This document shows positions 40,776-53,702 of a stretch of DNA of 64,000 nucleotides, one piece after another. The notes beneath the pieces were generated by a model that worked only from the letters and a program-made list of their open reading frames with translations, was not told the DNA's origin and did not search any database. Every line of letters starts with the position of its first letter. Positions within the stretch are counted from its first letter, which is position 1. Source of the DNA: Cricetomys ansorgei (lineage: Eukaryota; Chordata; Mammalia; Rodentia; Nesomyidae); assembly GCA_026225945.1 (NCBI GenBank), contig JAMJFZ010001089.1:310001-374000 (forward strand), read 5' to 3'. Both the position numbers and the translations under genes were made by a program.

Positions 40776-41414
40776 AAGAAAGGGAAGGGAATGACAAAAC
40801 AGTGAAATGACTATAACAGTCACCAGATTTGGAAAGTTGGCTGCTGCTAACCTTAGCTAAGCAAGCTAGAACTGGTTTTAGAGGCAGCGGAGAGCTTGGT
40901 TTTATACTCTAACTCATAAAACCCAAAGGTGAGAGATTTTTCACGGTGGAAGGAGATCTCAAATTACTGTCGACTCAGTTTTTCAGAGGAGCCTGTCTCT
41001 CCATAGACATCGTTGGCATGTCCCCTGACTCTTCTCTTGCCTCTTGAAGTTCTCCTCACCCCTCCCTGCTAGCTCTCCTCCACACTGTCCGACAGCTGGG
41101 CTGTAATGGTACATACCACAGATGACGCACATCCACCTCAGACATTATTTCTCATTCCTCAGCAGTCTGTAACCCAGCTTTGCCAGCTGCTGAGGAGCCA
41201 AAGCTAATGATTTGGAAACAGGTCAAGGCCATGGTCATCTCTGATGGGAAAACCTGCAGGCGAGAGTTCCAATCAGGTGACACAGAGCTCAGAGCAAAAT
41301 GCAGCACAGCGAAAATGTGCTGGTGGGGAAATGATGGGGACAAGTCTCTACACTTGGGAAACCTGAGGTTGTGTGGAGGAAGAAACACGTAGAACCTCCA
41401 TGTAAAACTGTCAG

Positions 41415-41580
41415 AACCAAGTCAGGTGATGGTGACACACACCTTTCCTCCTAGCACTCAGGAGGCAGAGGTAGGCCTCCCGAGTGAGTTGAATCCGGCC
41501 TGATCTACAGAGTGAGGTCCAGGACAGCCCCAGAGGTACAACAGTGAAACCCTGTCTCGAAAAAACAAAAAACAAAACAA
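41415..41580 (+). repeat. B1 SINE
   Basis: 'GTCAGGTGATGGTGACACAC', 'GATCTACAGAGTGAGGTCCA' and 'GAAACCCTGTCTCGAAAAAA'. Confidence 0.88.
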
Positions 41581-41811
41581 AAAACTGTCAGAACCAGAGG
41601 GTCTTGGGAAATCCACCAGCGCTCCCAAAAGCCTCTGGAAAGGGTGTGGGAATGTCACCATGGAGATAAGTGACAAAGGAAGCTTAAGCCAGAGGGAAGG
41701 TGGAGGCTGCAGCTCAGAGACAGGTCAGCTGGCAATTAAGGAAGGAGAGCTGGACAACATGGGGTGAACTATCCGTGGGCTAAATCCACTTTCAGAGAGC
41801 ATTAAACATCA

Positions 41812-41915
41812 CACTAAGGTCTAAGGGTGTGTCCTAGTGGTTGAGCTGTCCTTAGCATGCTCAAAGGCCTGAGTTGAAAAGCCAGCACCGGAAAACACCA
41901 AAGCAAAGAAACCCG
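41812..41915 (+). repeat. ID-type SINE
   Basis: A tRNA-like head 'GGTGTGTCCTAGTGGTTGAG' and 'GGCCTGAGTTGAAAAGCCAG', diverged. Confidence 0.55.
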
Positions 41916-42744
41916 CAAGGCCAGCACACTGGGGACGTGTATTTCTTTGGAAGGCCTCACAAACTGACAGCGGCAGGAAGCATAGACTGAGTTCTTCTTA
42001 CATGAAGTGTATGTCACGTGGCAGATGTCAATAGATATGGCTGAATGAATGCTCAGTGAAGAACAAGAAAAAAAGAATTCTTCTTCATTGGCTTAATGGG
42101 TGGACAATAAACTATCTATGGAGACAGGAGGGGCAGGGAGCCGGATAGGTGCTGCCGCCTGGGAGCCGCTTTCTTAATTTTGTCTTGTCATGCTAATTCT
42201 GCAAGAGGAAGGATTCACAGGCTCTCAGGATCTGCAATGAGTCACAGTTGCCATCACATCTTGGAGTCTCTTTTTCAGGGGACAGTGGCAGCCCCTGCCC
42301 TGAAAAGCTTGCTACAAGTATAGGATTCCTGGCCACTCTCCAGAACCACTGGGTCAGAACGTGCGTTTCATCCAGATCCCAGGTGATGAGCAGGCAGTCA
42401 CCAAGTCTGAGGAGCCGATGTGGACTCAGAAGCTCTGCCCTGGGTCATGAACCACGGCCAGGAACAGGGACGAGAGAAAAGAGTTGGGGAGGGTAGGGGG
42501 CTTAAGAACCTGGACTCTCCATTTCGTCTGCTCAGTACGGTCTCCTGATAGGAACCTATGGTTTTCTCCACGCAATTCTGCAACTTCATATGAGTCAGCG
42601 TAATACTCTGGAGAGTGCCCAACATGACTCATGCCTCCTACTCAGTTACCCCGTGGCATCAGTATGTTCCTGTTCTCTGACCTGTGTGCCGGCCATGGCT
42701 CCAGAGGACAGATTGGCAGAGTGTGCCTTCTGCTTAGGAGATGA

Positions 42745-42850
42745 GTTTGTATGTATATATGTTTATATATGTATATATGTATGATGTAGTCATTCACATT
42801 TACAGTCTATCTGTTCTAGTCCTCTAAAGAAACTTTGGCTAATTCCTTGA
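42745..42850 (+). repeat. TATATG tract plus repeat terminus
   Basis: A TATATG/TATATA microsatellite is followed by 'TCTATCTGTTCTAGTCCTCT' and 'AACTTTGGCTAAT'. The same pair occurs at 43780-43880, so this is the end of a dispersed repeat. Confidence 0.6.
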
Positions 42851-43340
42851 AGTAGGCACCGGGTCCCTGACTTCCCCCACCACTCTCTCTTCTGCGCTAC
42901 TGTTCACGCTATCGTCGATGACAAGCCACACTAATATCATACACGCTGCTCATTTGTGTTTAACCTTATGATGATTTGTACAATGATCATTCACATTTTA
43001 TAGATGAAGAAATGAAACCCCAGAGAAGCTGAGTAAGTTGTCCAAAGTTGTACAGCTAAAAGCAAGAAGGGAGAGCTACTTAAAGCGCTGAGGCTTTCAC
43101 AAAACACTCAACAAAATAGCTCCCCGCCCTTTTTTTTTTCCCCCTTTTTTCTTTTTTGGTTAGTGTTTAAGGGAAACTGACATGGGGTAGTGATGGGCAA
43201 GAAATGCCAGACTGAGGCCAAAGAGACTTCCAGGACAGTTTGGATCTGGGGTGTCCCACACAGGCCCTTGTGTTTAAGGCATGATGAGGAAGAACCTTTG
43301 GGAGGAAGGACCTTACGGTAGCAAGTTCGATCACTGGGGC

Positions 43341-43880
43341 TATGATGGCTCTTGATTGTCTACTTTACTGATCTGGAATGCTTAGGAGACAAAGCCTCTG
43401 GGCATGTCTCTGAGGGCCTTTCTAGAGTTGTGTTTTGGAGGGATGCTCCCCCTCAGTGTGGGTGACATTTTGTAGTAGGCAGCCCAGATACAAAGTCTGA
43501 GGGAAAAGCAGTGCTGCCTGCCTTTGCTTCTCGCTGAGGAGGACTCCAACTGCTGCTGCCGCCACCATCCGCATTTTTCACTGACCTCAACTCCGACTTC
43601 TTTGGCCTTCCTTCCTGGAATAAACATCAGGGACTCACCAGGAATCTAAACCTTTGGCTCCAGAATAGAATTGCTGTGGTATCCAGCTTCATGCTCTGAG
43701 CAGCTATGGGGTTCGCAGCCTCTCCTGCACACAGACAGCCTGTGTCAGATCATCCTAACCTCATCACGTAGGCCATACATATGTACATATATATATGTGT
43801 GTGTGTGTGTATGTGCATATATATTCTCACAGTCACATTCTATCTGTTCTAGTCCTCTAAAAAACCTTTGGCTAATGTAG
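43341..43880 (+). mobile_element. Old dispersed repeat with TATATG tract, family unassigned
   Basis: 'GATTGTCTACTTTACTGATC', 'CCTCTGGGCATGTCTCTGAG', a TATG/GTGT microsatellite near 43785-43822 and the terminus 'TCTATCTGTTCTAGTCCTCT' resemble a common noncoding mammalian repeat. Name not assigned. Confidence 0.5.
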
Positions 43881-44187
43881 GGCACATCCTTGAAGTGGGC
43901 ACTGGATCCTGGCTTCCTCTACCTCTCTCTGCTTCCCAACCACCATGAGGTAATCTTCTTTCCTCCAGCATATGCTCCGGCTGTGATGTGCTTGCTGTAT
44001 CACCACAGTCCCAGAGTAACACGACCATAATCTAAAACCATGAGAACAAATAATGTTTCCTCCTTTCAGTAAATTGCCTCAGGTATTCAGTCTTAGTGGT
44101 GGAGATCTGGCCAGTACAGAGGCAGAAGGATTTGTTAGAGTGACTCAGGACTGTGGAGATTGCTCACAGGATCAAGGGCTTGCTGTG

Positions 44188-44595
44188 TATGGTAGTTTTG
44201 TTCACTTGACACAGTGTAGAATCATCTGGCAAGGGAAACACAGTGAAGACTTGTCTAGGTTGAGTTGGTGACCCATTAACTGTGGACTTGACACAGCCTG
44301 TCAAAAGAGTCTCCATTGGGTAATTATGTCCATCAGGTTGGTCTGTGGGCATGTCTGTGTGAGATTGTCTTGATCGTTAATTGATATACAGGCCCTTCTG
44401 ACTGTGGATGGCATCATTCTCTGGACAGGTGGTCCTGGGATGTAAAAGGAAGCTGGCTAAGCATGGGTTTTGGGATGAGCCAGTAGGCAGTAGTCCTCTA
44501 TGGCTTTGAGTTCCTGCCTGAGTTCCCTCAGTGATGGACTGTCATCTGGAAGCTGCAATGAAGCCATTTGTCACAGCAATACAAACTGTAACCAT
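44188..44595 (+). mobile_element. Rodent LTR-like dispersed repeat
   Basis: 'GTTCACTTGACACAGTGTAG', 'GGTCTGTGGGCATGTCTGTG', 'GGACAGGTGGTCCTGGGATG', 'GTGATGGACTGTCATCTGG' and 'TCACAGCAATACAAACTG' follow the layout of a common rodent repeat. No coding content; subfamily not assigned. Confidence 0.55.
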
Positions 44596-44934
44596 TGGCC
44601 TGTGGACCTATCTGCAGGGGGATGTTTTGATTACAGAAATCGATGCGGGACAACCTAGCCTATAAGTGTTCAGTGCCATCTCCTGATTTGGGTCCCGGCT
44701 GTAGTAGTGAACGTGAGCTGACTGAAGCAGCGTGCAGTGATTCATTCCCCTGTTTCTTGACTGTACTACGATGCTTCCAGCTGTCCTGAGCGCTTACCAC
44801 TATGACTTTCCTGCACTGGCGGAACTGGGGGCTTAAAGAAGCCCTTCCTCCCTTTACTTGTTCTCATCAGGGTATCTATCGCAGTAATAGGAATGGAATG
44901 AGGACACTGCGTAAACATGAAGACTTGAGTTCGG

Positions 44935-44942
44935 AGAGAGAT

Positions 44943-44983
<41 letters not shown>
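44935..44983 (+). repeat. (GA)n(CAGA)n compound microsatellite
   Basis: AGAGAGAG units pass into five CAGA units. Confidence 0.92.
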
Positions 44984-45104
44984 ACTTAACTTTCCAAAGC
45001 CAAAGTCGAATGTCCAAATTTGAAAGTGACATCACTTCTATTCCAGGAGGAGTCTTGGTGTGATCAGGAATGCACATCTCCCAGTCAGGCAATTAAAATA
45101 ATCA

Positions 45105-45290
45105 AATGGCTATCAAGATGGCTCAGTGGATAGAGGCCCGTGACACCAAGCCTAACTACCCGAGCTTAATGCCAGGAACCCACACGGTGGAAGGAGAGAA
45201 CAGCCTCCTGACAGTCCTGCTGTAACCTCCAGGAGTACCGTCCCCATCCAACACGCACTAAACAAACAATTATAAAAAATGCTTTTAATT
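45105..45290 (+). repeat. B2-like SINE
   Basis: 'AAGATGGCTCAGTGGATAG' and 'TGCCAGGAACCCACACGGTG' with an A-rich tail. Confidence 0.7.
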
Positions 45291-45410
45291 GTTTTATGAA
45301 AACAACAGAAGGGGGAGCTATAGAGCCACATGGCTTTTAAACTAGGGAGGCCTTTCTTTTTCTCCCCAAACAGTAGGAAAATTCATTTCATTTAAAATTG
45401 AGCTACATTG

Positions 45411-45578
45411 GGGCGGCGGCGGTGGTGTCGCACACCTTTAATCCCAGCACTCGGGAGGCAGAGGCAGGTGGATCTCTGTGAGTTCGAGGCCAGCCTGGTC
45501 TACAGAGTGAGTTCCAGGACAGCCAGAGTTACAACAGAGAAACCCTGTCTTAACAATAAATAAATAAATAAATAAGCC
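45411..45578 (+). repeat. B1 SINE (full length) with (AAAT)n tail
   Basis: 'CACCTTTAATCCCAGCACTC', 'CTCTGTGAGTTCGAGGCCAG' and 'GTTACAACAGAGAAACCCTG', then AATAAATAAATA. The best-preserved B1 here. Confidence 0.95.
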
Positions 45579-45582
45579 ACAA

Positions 45583-45665
45583 AGCTGTGAATGTAGCTCA
45601 GTGCTAGAGCACTTGCTTAGCTTGTGAGAAGCCCGGGGTTCAGTCTCCAGTTCCAATAAACAGAA
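45583..45665 (+). repeat. ID-type SINE
   Basis: 'GAATGTAGCTCAGTGCTAGA' and 'GAGAAGCCCGGGGTTCAGTC', then TTCCAATAAA. A tRNA-derived ID core directly after the B1. Confidence 0.75.
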
Positions 45666-45697
45666 TAAAGATCACGGTCAAATTCCACACAACTGCA

Positions 45698-45792
45698 TTT
45701 TGTTTCGGTTTTGAGACTGTCACCCGGAGCCCAGGATGGCCGAATTCATGATCTTCCTGCCAAGTGCTGTGATTACGAGCATGGGCCACCCT
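45698..45792 (-). repeat. B1 fragment
   Basis: 'GTTTTGAGACTGTCACCCGG' and 'CCAAGTGCTGTGATTACGAG' match the reverse complement of a degraded B1. Confidence 0.6.
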
Positions 45793-46404
45793 AAAACTGT
45801 TAAGAAAAGCAAGCGCAGTTCGGAGTGGGATAGAGTCTACATGGATCCGTCATCTGCATTTGAGAAGACAACAGATAGAAGAGAAAATGCGAAAAGGAGG
45901 AAAACTCTGAGACGAGGTTCTGCCAGAAAAGAAATGTCTGTAAAAGAGATACAAATAGAGAAAATAAAAGGTTAGACTCAAAGGTACACACGGGAACAAG
46001 CAAGCAGGGCGGGCGCTGCCATGAGGAAGTCAGCGTCTGGAAATACAGACAGGCTAGGAGGAGTGGCGTTCAGTGGGCGTGTAGACAGGACGTCATCTGG
46101 AACACGCTCCAGGCCCTGGGCTGGATCCCCGGGATAAATTGATAAATAGTAAGCCTCTCCTAACAAACTGGGCAAAATCTACGTAACAGTGACTCATAGG
46201 ACTTGGTGTGAGGCAATGGTGACAGCTCCATGTGAGAAACAGGAAACAAATGAGGTTGCTATGTGATTTCCCCAGCAAGCTATCTGGAAGCAGTTTCTGT
46301 GTCATGGAGCAGCAAGGAGTAACTCAAATCGAGTAGAGCCCACATCGTGCTAGATCGTAGAGACAACACTGACTAGAAGGAACTTCATCCAGGGAGCTCT
46401 CGAG

Positions 46405-46630
46405 GCTGGGCATGGGGGAACACACCTTTAATTGCAGCACTCAGGAGGCAGAGGTGGGGGAAATCTCTGTGAGTTTGAGGCCAGTCCCACCTACACAGAA
46501 AGTTCGAGGCCAGCCAAGGGCTACACAGTGAGACTCTGTCTCAAAATAAATAAAATAAACAAATAAATAGATAATAAATAAATAAATAAATAAAAGAATA
46601 GATAAGTGAATGAATGAATGAATGAATAAT
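46405..46630 (+). repeat. B1 SINE with (AAAT)n/(AATG)n tail
   Basis: 'GAGGCTGGGCATGGGGGAAC', 'CAGCACTCAGGAGGCAGAGG' and 'AGTGAGACTCTGTCTCAAAA', followed by AAAT and AATG units. The GAGGCCAG region is partly duplicated. Confidence 0.88.
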
Positions 46631-46859
46631 AAAAGAGTGCTCTGGTGATCAACAGAGGGTTCTTCTTAAGCTAAGCAAATGCAAGATTAGAGGCCTGGGG
46701 AGGATGCAGAAAGAGCTAGAAAGCAAGGTGTCATAGGGAGAGCTCCCACAGGTCTGGGATATACAAGTTCCTATGCAGGAGGCCTGAGACACCTGCCAGT
46801 GAGGGCCACTGCCACTCAGGGTGGGGGAGCTGCAGGTATTGTTCTCTCTACTCTAATAG

Positions 46860-47970
46860 TCTCAAAGGGACTACAACAAAACTCAACTCTCAAATAACAG
46901 AAAATTCGCAATGTCTGGCTTCCACCTGAAAACTGCAACATGGCGGAAGATAGCCCACAATCAGGAGGAAAATCCGTCTGAAAAGATAGAACTACGGGTC
47001 GGATGGTGGACAGATGGACAAGGCCCACGGAGCTGCTAATGTACCTGCGTTCTCCATGCAGGAAGGTGAGAAAGGAAGAGAAATGGAATGCCTTTAAAAA
47101 CCCAGGTGGAACTCTTAGGGATTAAAAATCTAATATCTGAGTTTCAAAATACTCATGTGAGGTTAATAGGAAGTTAGTCACTGCAGAGAAGATCAATGGA
47201 TTTGGTCTTTTGAATTTGATCAATGGATTTGAAGACATAGTAATAGAAACTTCCAGACCCATTAAAAAAAAAAAACTGACAAAAACCACTACCAATTAGA
47301 TTGACAGTAAACTGTTAAGACATAGTTAAAAAGGGGGGGAAAGTATATATAATTGGAATCCCTCAATATAGGTGAGAGCAGGAGAATAATATTTGAAGAA
47401 ATTATAGAAGAAAATGTTTAAGAAACTCAGTGAACAGAATAAACATAAAGGAAACCAGGTCAAGATACAGCATATTTAAAACTGCTGGAAGTCTGGATGG
47501 CTCAGTGGTTAAGAGCACTTGTTGCTCTTGCAGAGGACCTGGGTTCAATTCTCGGCAACCACATGGCTTACAACCTTCTGTAACTCCAGTTTCAGAAGAA
47601 TCAGTACCTTCTTCTGATCTTTGTAGGCACCAGGCAGACATGCGGTACACAGACATACAGGCAGGCAAAACACTCATACACATATAAAATAAAGTAAAAA
47701 AAATCAATTTGGAAAATAGAGATTGAAAGCAGAAAATTAAAACATTTCATACAAGAAGATTAAATTATTAATTATTGGTGACGGCGCATCTTAACACGAG
47801 TCAGGAGACAATAAAATGGTGTCTTTAGAAAACACAAGTTGTCAGCCTAAAATTCTAATCCCAGTGCAAACATCTTTGAAAATATGGGGCAAAATAAAGA
47901 TTTTTAAAGGCATACAAAAGCTGACAGATTTACTGCTGACAGACCAGCACTTTAGGAAGCTGGAGTAAGT
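46860..47970 (+). mobile_element. HAL1/L1-like fragment split by a B2
   Basis: Phrases resembling half-L1 ORF1 sequence are 'AATTGGAATCCCTCAATATA', 'AATATTTGAAGAAATTATAG' and, after the B2, 'CATACAAAAGCTGACAGATT' followed by 'TACTGCTGACAGACCAGCAC'. All frames are broken. Confidence 0.6.
47489..47700 (+). repeat. B2 SINE
   Basis: 'GATGGCTCAGTGGTTAAGAG', 'CTTGCAGAGGACCTGGGTTC' and 'GTAACTCCAGTTTCAGAAG', ending in ATAAAATAAAG. Nested in the HAL1-like fragment. Confidence 0.92.
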
Positions 47971-48439
47971 TTAGTAGCAGGGAGGAAGCTAGATGGACCC
48001 AAGGAAACGCAGTGGTTGGCGATGGTAACCGTGTGGATGAGTACACTGTTTCCTTTCGCATATCTTTAAATGACGCTGTTTAAAGCAAAAGTAGGGACTT
48101 TGTTTACAAAAGAATTGGAGTAAGATGGCTCCAGGTTGGACATCAGGAGCAGAAGGAAGTATACAACTGCAGGGGGTTCACTGCATTTGGAGCCAGGTAT
48201 GGGGCACTATCTGAAGGCATATCGTGGTAAAGCGTATGTTATGAACCATAGTGCAAACACTGAAAACAAATAAGCTGCACTAAAATGGGAGCAAAAGATG
48301 TCAGGACCCGCACTGAAATTGTCTGACTCCTTGGGCAGCTCCTGTGATACTAAATATGGAAAGAATGCCTACAGAACATACAAGCATCAGAACAGAGGAA
48401 GTGTTTTAGAAAGATAGACCCTGGATACCATTTAAGAGC

Positions 48440-48752
48440 TAAGCAGGGGGATTGAGCATGGGCTCAGTCAGTAAAGGGGCTTGCCATCAAAGCACGAGGA
48501 CCTGAGTTCAAATCCCCTGGCACCCACATTTTTAAAAGTGGGTATGGTGGCACATGCCCATGATCCTAGCACTGGGAAGGTGGCGACAGGAGCTGGCCAG
48601 CCAGTCTTGCAGAATCTATTGCTTCTAGGTACAGTGAAAGACCCTATTTCAATAAATAAGCAATGAGAACACCTGACACTGACCTCTGATCTCCATTCAC
48701 ATATGCACAAACACACTAACAAAACACATGCGCACATCTATGAACATGTATA

Positions 48753-48795
<43 letters not shown>
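48440..48795 (+). repeat. B4/B2-type SINE ending in (CA)n
   Basis: 'GGGCTCAGTCAGTAAAGGGG', 'GAGGACCTGAGTTCAAATCC', then a B1-like 'GGTATGGTGGCACATGCCC', ending in CA units at 48757-48792. Confidence 0.75.
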
Positions 48796-48799
<4 letters not shown>

Positions 48800-49204
48800 A
48801 AAGTTGAGAAGTACTTGGGAAGAAGCCATGCAGTGTATTCTGGAGAGGGAGAATGGAATATATTTAGATGAAGTGAAAGATAGATGTGTTAATCAGCTTT
48901 GCATGACTGGGACAAAGGCCTGGGATAATATGCTTACAATAGGAGGGTTTACGCTGGCATGTACCTGGGATGTCACGAGGGGAAGGGAGAAAGAACATGA
49001 GTTTGAGGCTAGCGTGAGATCCTGTCTTAAAACGGGGGCGGAGGGAGGTGTCCATTTGGGGTCATAGTTTTGGAGGCTTTGGCCCATGGTTGCTTGCCCC
49101 GCTTAATTTTGCTCCTGTGGTAAGACAGCATATCATAGCAGGAGTACCCTGTTGAGAGATACCAATCTCCTTGTGGCCAGGAAGAGAAAAGACCAGGGTC
49201 CCCA

Positions 49205-49442
49205 AATTCTATCCTCCCTTTAAAAAAAAAATCTTACCTGTGTAGTTGTTTTACCTGCATGTATACCTATGTATTACATCCCTAGTGCCCATGGAGGCAA
49301 GAAGAAGGCATTGATTTTTGTAACTGGAGTTACAGATGGTTGTGAACCACAATATGGGTGCTGGGTGGGAACAGGAACCTGGGTCCTCTGGAAGAGTATC
49401 TGGTGCTCCTAACAGTTGAATCACCTTCCCAGCCCTCAAAAT
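49205..49442 (-). repeat. B2/B3 SINE
   Basis: Reverse complement of B2/B3: 'TGTAACTGGAGTTACAGATGG' trimmed to AACTGGAGTTACAGATGG, 'GAACCTGGGTCCTCTGGAAG' and 'AGTTGAATCACCTTCCCAGC'. Confidence 0.85.
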
Positions 49443-51959
49443 CCCTTCTGAGGGCACAGCCCCATTGACCAGAAGACCTCCCGCTAGACTTGACCTGGAA
49501 GTTTTCACTACCTCTCAATAGCTCCACGCTCTGGGGACCAATCCGACGCAAGGCAGTGTAATGTGGAAGTACGGCGGTTTCTGTTGGAGATGAAATTCAT
49601 AACAGGGGGACTGCTTCTCAGCCTTTCTAGGCTAGGCTAATATCTAGTATAGGACTCCTAGAGAACAGGAAAAGATAGCAAGGTAAGGAGTGTCAGATTC
49701 AAGCCCCTTGAATATAGACTTAAACCTGTTGACAAGCTGGATCCCTGGAGATTTGCATATCTCTGGATCAGGCCCCCATGCTGAGCAGCTGGTAGCCCTT
49801 TGTCACTGGCTATGATCCCTCTTTGATCTTCTATGACAAACCTCAAGCACTTCAGATAGAAAACCTCAGTGTCTATGTCCTGTCCTTAGAACTGAATGAT
49901 TCTGGGACGTGTTGCTTAGGTTAATTCCTCTGACCCTTCTTCATCCGCCTGAGAGAACACATGCTCCAGGCTCCTCAATCACTGTCCCTTTTCCCCTGAC
50001 CCCAGGGACTGACTCAGAGATGGGCTTCTGATGTAGGCCCACAGCCAGTCTGGTTCCTTCTCTGTAGCAATGGGGTGATAAGAGCCTCAAGTTGCCACCA
50101 CTGGGGAGATCCTTGTAAAGGGCGAAGGTGAAACAAGGAAGTGCAGACCAGAGGTGATCATTGTAACATGACTTGTTGTCTACAAAGCTCACAGCTGAAA
50201 ATTGCGCAAGCAAATATACAGCTTTGTGTTGGTCTGTATTCACAGCTATCATGGGATATATGCATCTAGACTCTAGATATTGCTAGATATTGAAAGATCT
50301 GATTCTGGGCTTTTCAACAAATTTCCCTCTCTTATTTCTTTTGGAAGCAAGTTTAAAATTAATTTGGAACTGAATCCCAAACTCAATTTATTCCTGGAAA
50401 ATTTAATTGACATTAAAGTATGGTGGGGAGCACATATTCACAAACACTGGGCATTACCAATTTCTTACTTCTGCTTACATTAATGCCATTTGAACCTCTG
50501 TACAGATACTACGAATGGTCTCATATAGGAATTTACGAGGCTAAAGTGACATTAAAAGTCTCCCAAATCCATCAATGACAACTGAGGTCTCCCTCTATTC
50601 TACAGTCTAGACTCCATAGGAATAAGCCTAGGACGTAGTAGGTGCTCAGTAAGTGCGGATTCTCTTTTCCTATAAACTGACATACTAAAACCATGTTGCG
50701 CTGTTCTGTTCTGAGTTGCTATAGTAAAAATCTCTGAAGCTTGTTGCTTTATTAAGGATAGAGGCTCATTTTACTCACTTCTAACTTTGTAACATTAGCA
50801 TCTTCTAGGCTCCGGTGAGGGTGTGGCTATGCCACAATATATGTCTGAGAGAAACAAAGAAGAGCCACTAAGGGAGAGAAAGGACCAGGTTCAATCTCAT
50901 AATCACCCACTTTCCAGAGCTAACCTTGGAGAACCACGTTAATCCTTTCCCAGGATGGCACCCTATGACCTAGTTATCATCCTTAAGTCCCCCCACTTCA
51001 CCATCGTTACACTGTCAGAAGAAGTCTCCACACGATTATTATTGGAAAGACACCACATTCAAACCATGCCACGTACCTGTTCAGTCAGAGAGCTAACAGG
51101 AAGCAGTAGCCGTGAAGTTGAGAGGCGGTGGCTGGCTAGATACTGTCTCCTTTAGGGAGAGTCTGTTCCTCAGAGCTGTATCTATGAATAATGTAGCTTC
51201 TGAGTATGGAATGTGTCTTCCTGTCTTCACTTCCAAGGGCTCAGGTGTCTCACAGGCCTGCCAGATAGCAGCCACTGACCTGGCCATGGACATTCCATAT
51301 ACCCTTCACCCCCTCTCCAGCCCTTGCCTTCTGTTAGCTCCTGTCCCTAACCAGTTTCCTGGAAACACCCTCCATGTGACCACACAGGCTCATTTTTTTG
51401 TGTATCCTGAGTCCTCCCTTATCATCCAGTCCATCAAAGTGGACCCTTTCTCCTTGGTGACCAGAAACACAAGTGACAGCAAACTCGTTTGTGGTGGAGA
51501 AAACAAACCAAAACAAAACAAAACACAAAAACAAGAAAACAAAAAACAGCCATTATCTTAGCTGTTAAATGTTCATGACCAGCATAACCGGACATGAATA
51601 TTTCATTAGAGATAATTGAAAAATGGTCTCTGTAAGTCAAGGATATGTTGTATCTATTAGTTAAAATCAGGATGACCTTGAGATAAGAAAGAAATGTTTG
51701 GATCCAGAAATGGACCATGTCTGCAGCCACACAACCCTGGATACTCCCCATCCAAATGCTCCCGACCTCACCAGAAATATGGGCCGAGGAGTTTTGAGTT
51801 TTGTCTTCAGTTGCTTTAGAAAATAAGGCTTCTCCTCAGCAGAAAACACTTTGCAAGCTTATCTCCTTTCCTAGTGCTCCCTTAAACCTGAGAGACTCGT
51901 TTATATTACTCTGTGGAAAAATGGTTTTTCCCTCTGCTCTCACACCACATTCAATACAG

Positions 51960-52440
51960 AATACTTCTATAACCCCCAAACTTGAGATTTCTCCTCACCA
52001 AAAGCAAGCCATTCTACAGTGGACACCACCTGGATGTCCACTAGTTCAATCCAGACATGACACTAACTTCCCAGAGGCAGCATCAGATCACACAGTTTTA
52101 GAGCTCTGGCCCACAAGACTGCCCTCACACTGCAGATGGCAGCAGCAGTCACTCCCTGTATTTCTGACCAACAGCTGTAAATTGTGGCTTCCATTATTCT
52201 CTCTTCGGATTTGGCTAATTTCCTAGAGCAGCTTACAGAGCTCAGGGAAGCATTTAAGTTTACTCGTTTATTATAAAAGGAATTATAAAGTACAGGCATC
52301 AGACGAAAGGATGCATAGTACAGGGCATAAGGGAAAAGGTGCAAGATGTCAATGTCCTTGTCCTTGCCCGACATACAACTTCCAGGAACCTCCACGCACT
52401 CACCTCTCTGAAAGCTCTCCGTTGTGTGACTTTTCCTGGC
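51960..52440 (+). mobile_element. Possible ancient LTR remnant
   Basis: 'TTTCCTAGAGCAGCTTACAG', 'CTCAGGGAAGCATTTAAGTT' and 'GTTTATTATAAAAGGAATTA' resemble a mammal-wide LTR-type repeat. Weak assignment. Confidence 0.35.
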
Positions 52441-53659
52441 AAAAAGTGAACAAACCTCTCCTCACCCAGATGGGGCACCACCACCACCAGACTAAAGGAA
52501 GGATTCTGTCTAGTCTAACTTGGTGAACCAGTGAGTGCAGGCATACATCCAGCTGGGAGGAGGGCACAAGAAAGAGTAGCTAGAATATAGGTGAGGGTGT
52601 AAGGCCCCCCCCCAGCCCCACTGTTCTTTATGAGAACCTCAATACACCCCATCACAGCTGCTCTGACTAAGAGGGTAATGGCCGTTATATTCAGAAAGTA
52701 GTCTTCTACAACACCTGTACTCTTTGAAGTGGTTAATTTTTATGGTTTGTCAGTTAAACCGTAATTAAAAAAAAAAAAAAAGGTGAAATAAACTGCACCA
52801 AAATAAATTTTTGTGAATATGTGACAATCAGAAAACTTCAAAAGAGGTATTAGCTTAGCTTGATTTTGAAGAACCCTTAGCTTGACTTTGAAGCATCTTT
52901 AGAAAACAAAAATACTGCTGATACACTCAGAGGAAATCCCATCATCAGAGTGGTCGGCAGCTTTCCCTAGCAGATAGTCATATGCTAAATAGGGTGAGTG
53001 AAAGCTCTTCTGTGGGAGGGGAGTCTTTTCTGTGACACAGTTGTTTTAGGGTCACTCCTTCTCCCCTAGCTTTCCCCATTAATTTTCACAGTGTTGACTC
53101 CTGGTAAAAACTTTCTCTTGCAAAAATAATTGCATTAGCGCACGTGAACATGGACTTCCAGAAACCAAGAAATTCAACATCATTTTCAAACAGTGACCTC
53201 ATTAGGGACAGTATATTTGGCCCTTTGGGCAGAACCAAACCAAACACGTCTTGGGGCTTTCCTTTGAAGTTAGGATATTTATCTCTCCCTTCTTCTGATG
53301 CTTATTTGGTTTTGAACATAACAAGACCCAAGCGAAGCCAGCTGTGGAGGAACTCTGACTGAGACCTGAATGGTACAGAAAGAGCAAATGGGGTGAAATG
53401 CTCAAACTGCTATTAGGCAAACAAAACCTTAGCACTCCTTAGGCCGATGTGGAGCCCACTAGGCGTTTGGTTTCTTGCCTAGAGATAACTGAAACTCTCT
53501 GTCCTTAATCTCAACCTCTAGAGCTTGTAGCAGATTTTATAATTTGTGTAACCTGCTTGCTCTAAGTGAATACCCACCTCAAAGCACATTAGGGGGGCAC
53601 AGAACATTATGGGACTTAAAAACAACCACTGTTGCCACCACCATCAAAACTAATCTCAC

Positions 53660-53702
53660 ACACAGACACACACACACACACACACACTCTCTCTCTCTCT
53701 CT
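53660..53702 (+). repeat. (CA)n(CT)n microsatellite
   Basis: CA units followed by CT units. Confidence 0.92.
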
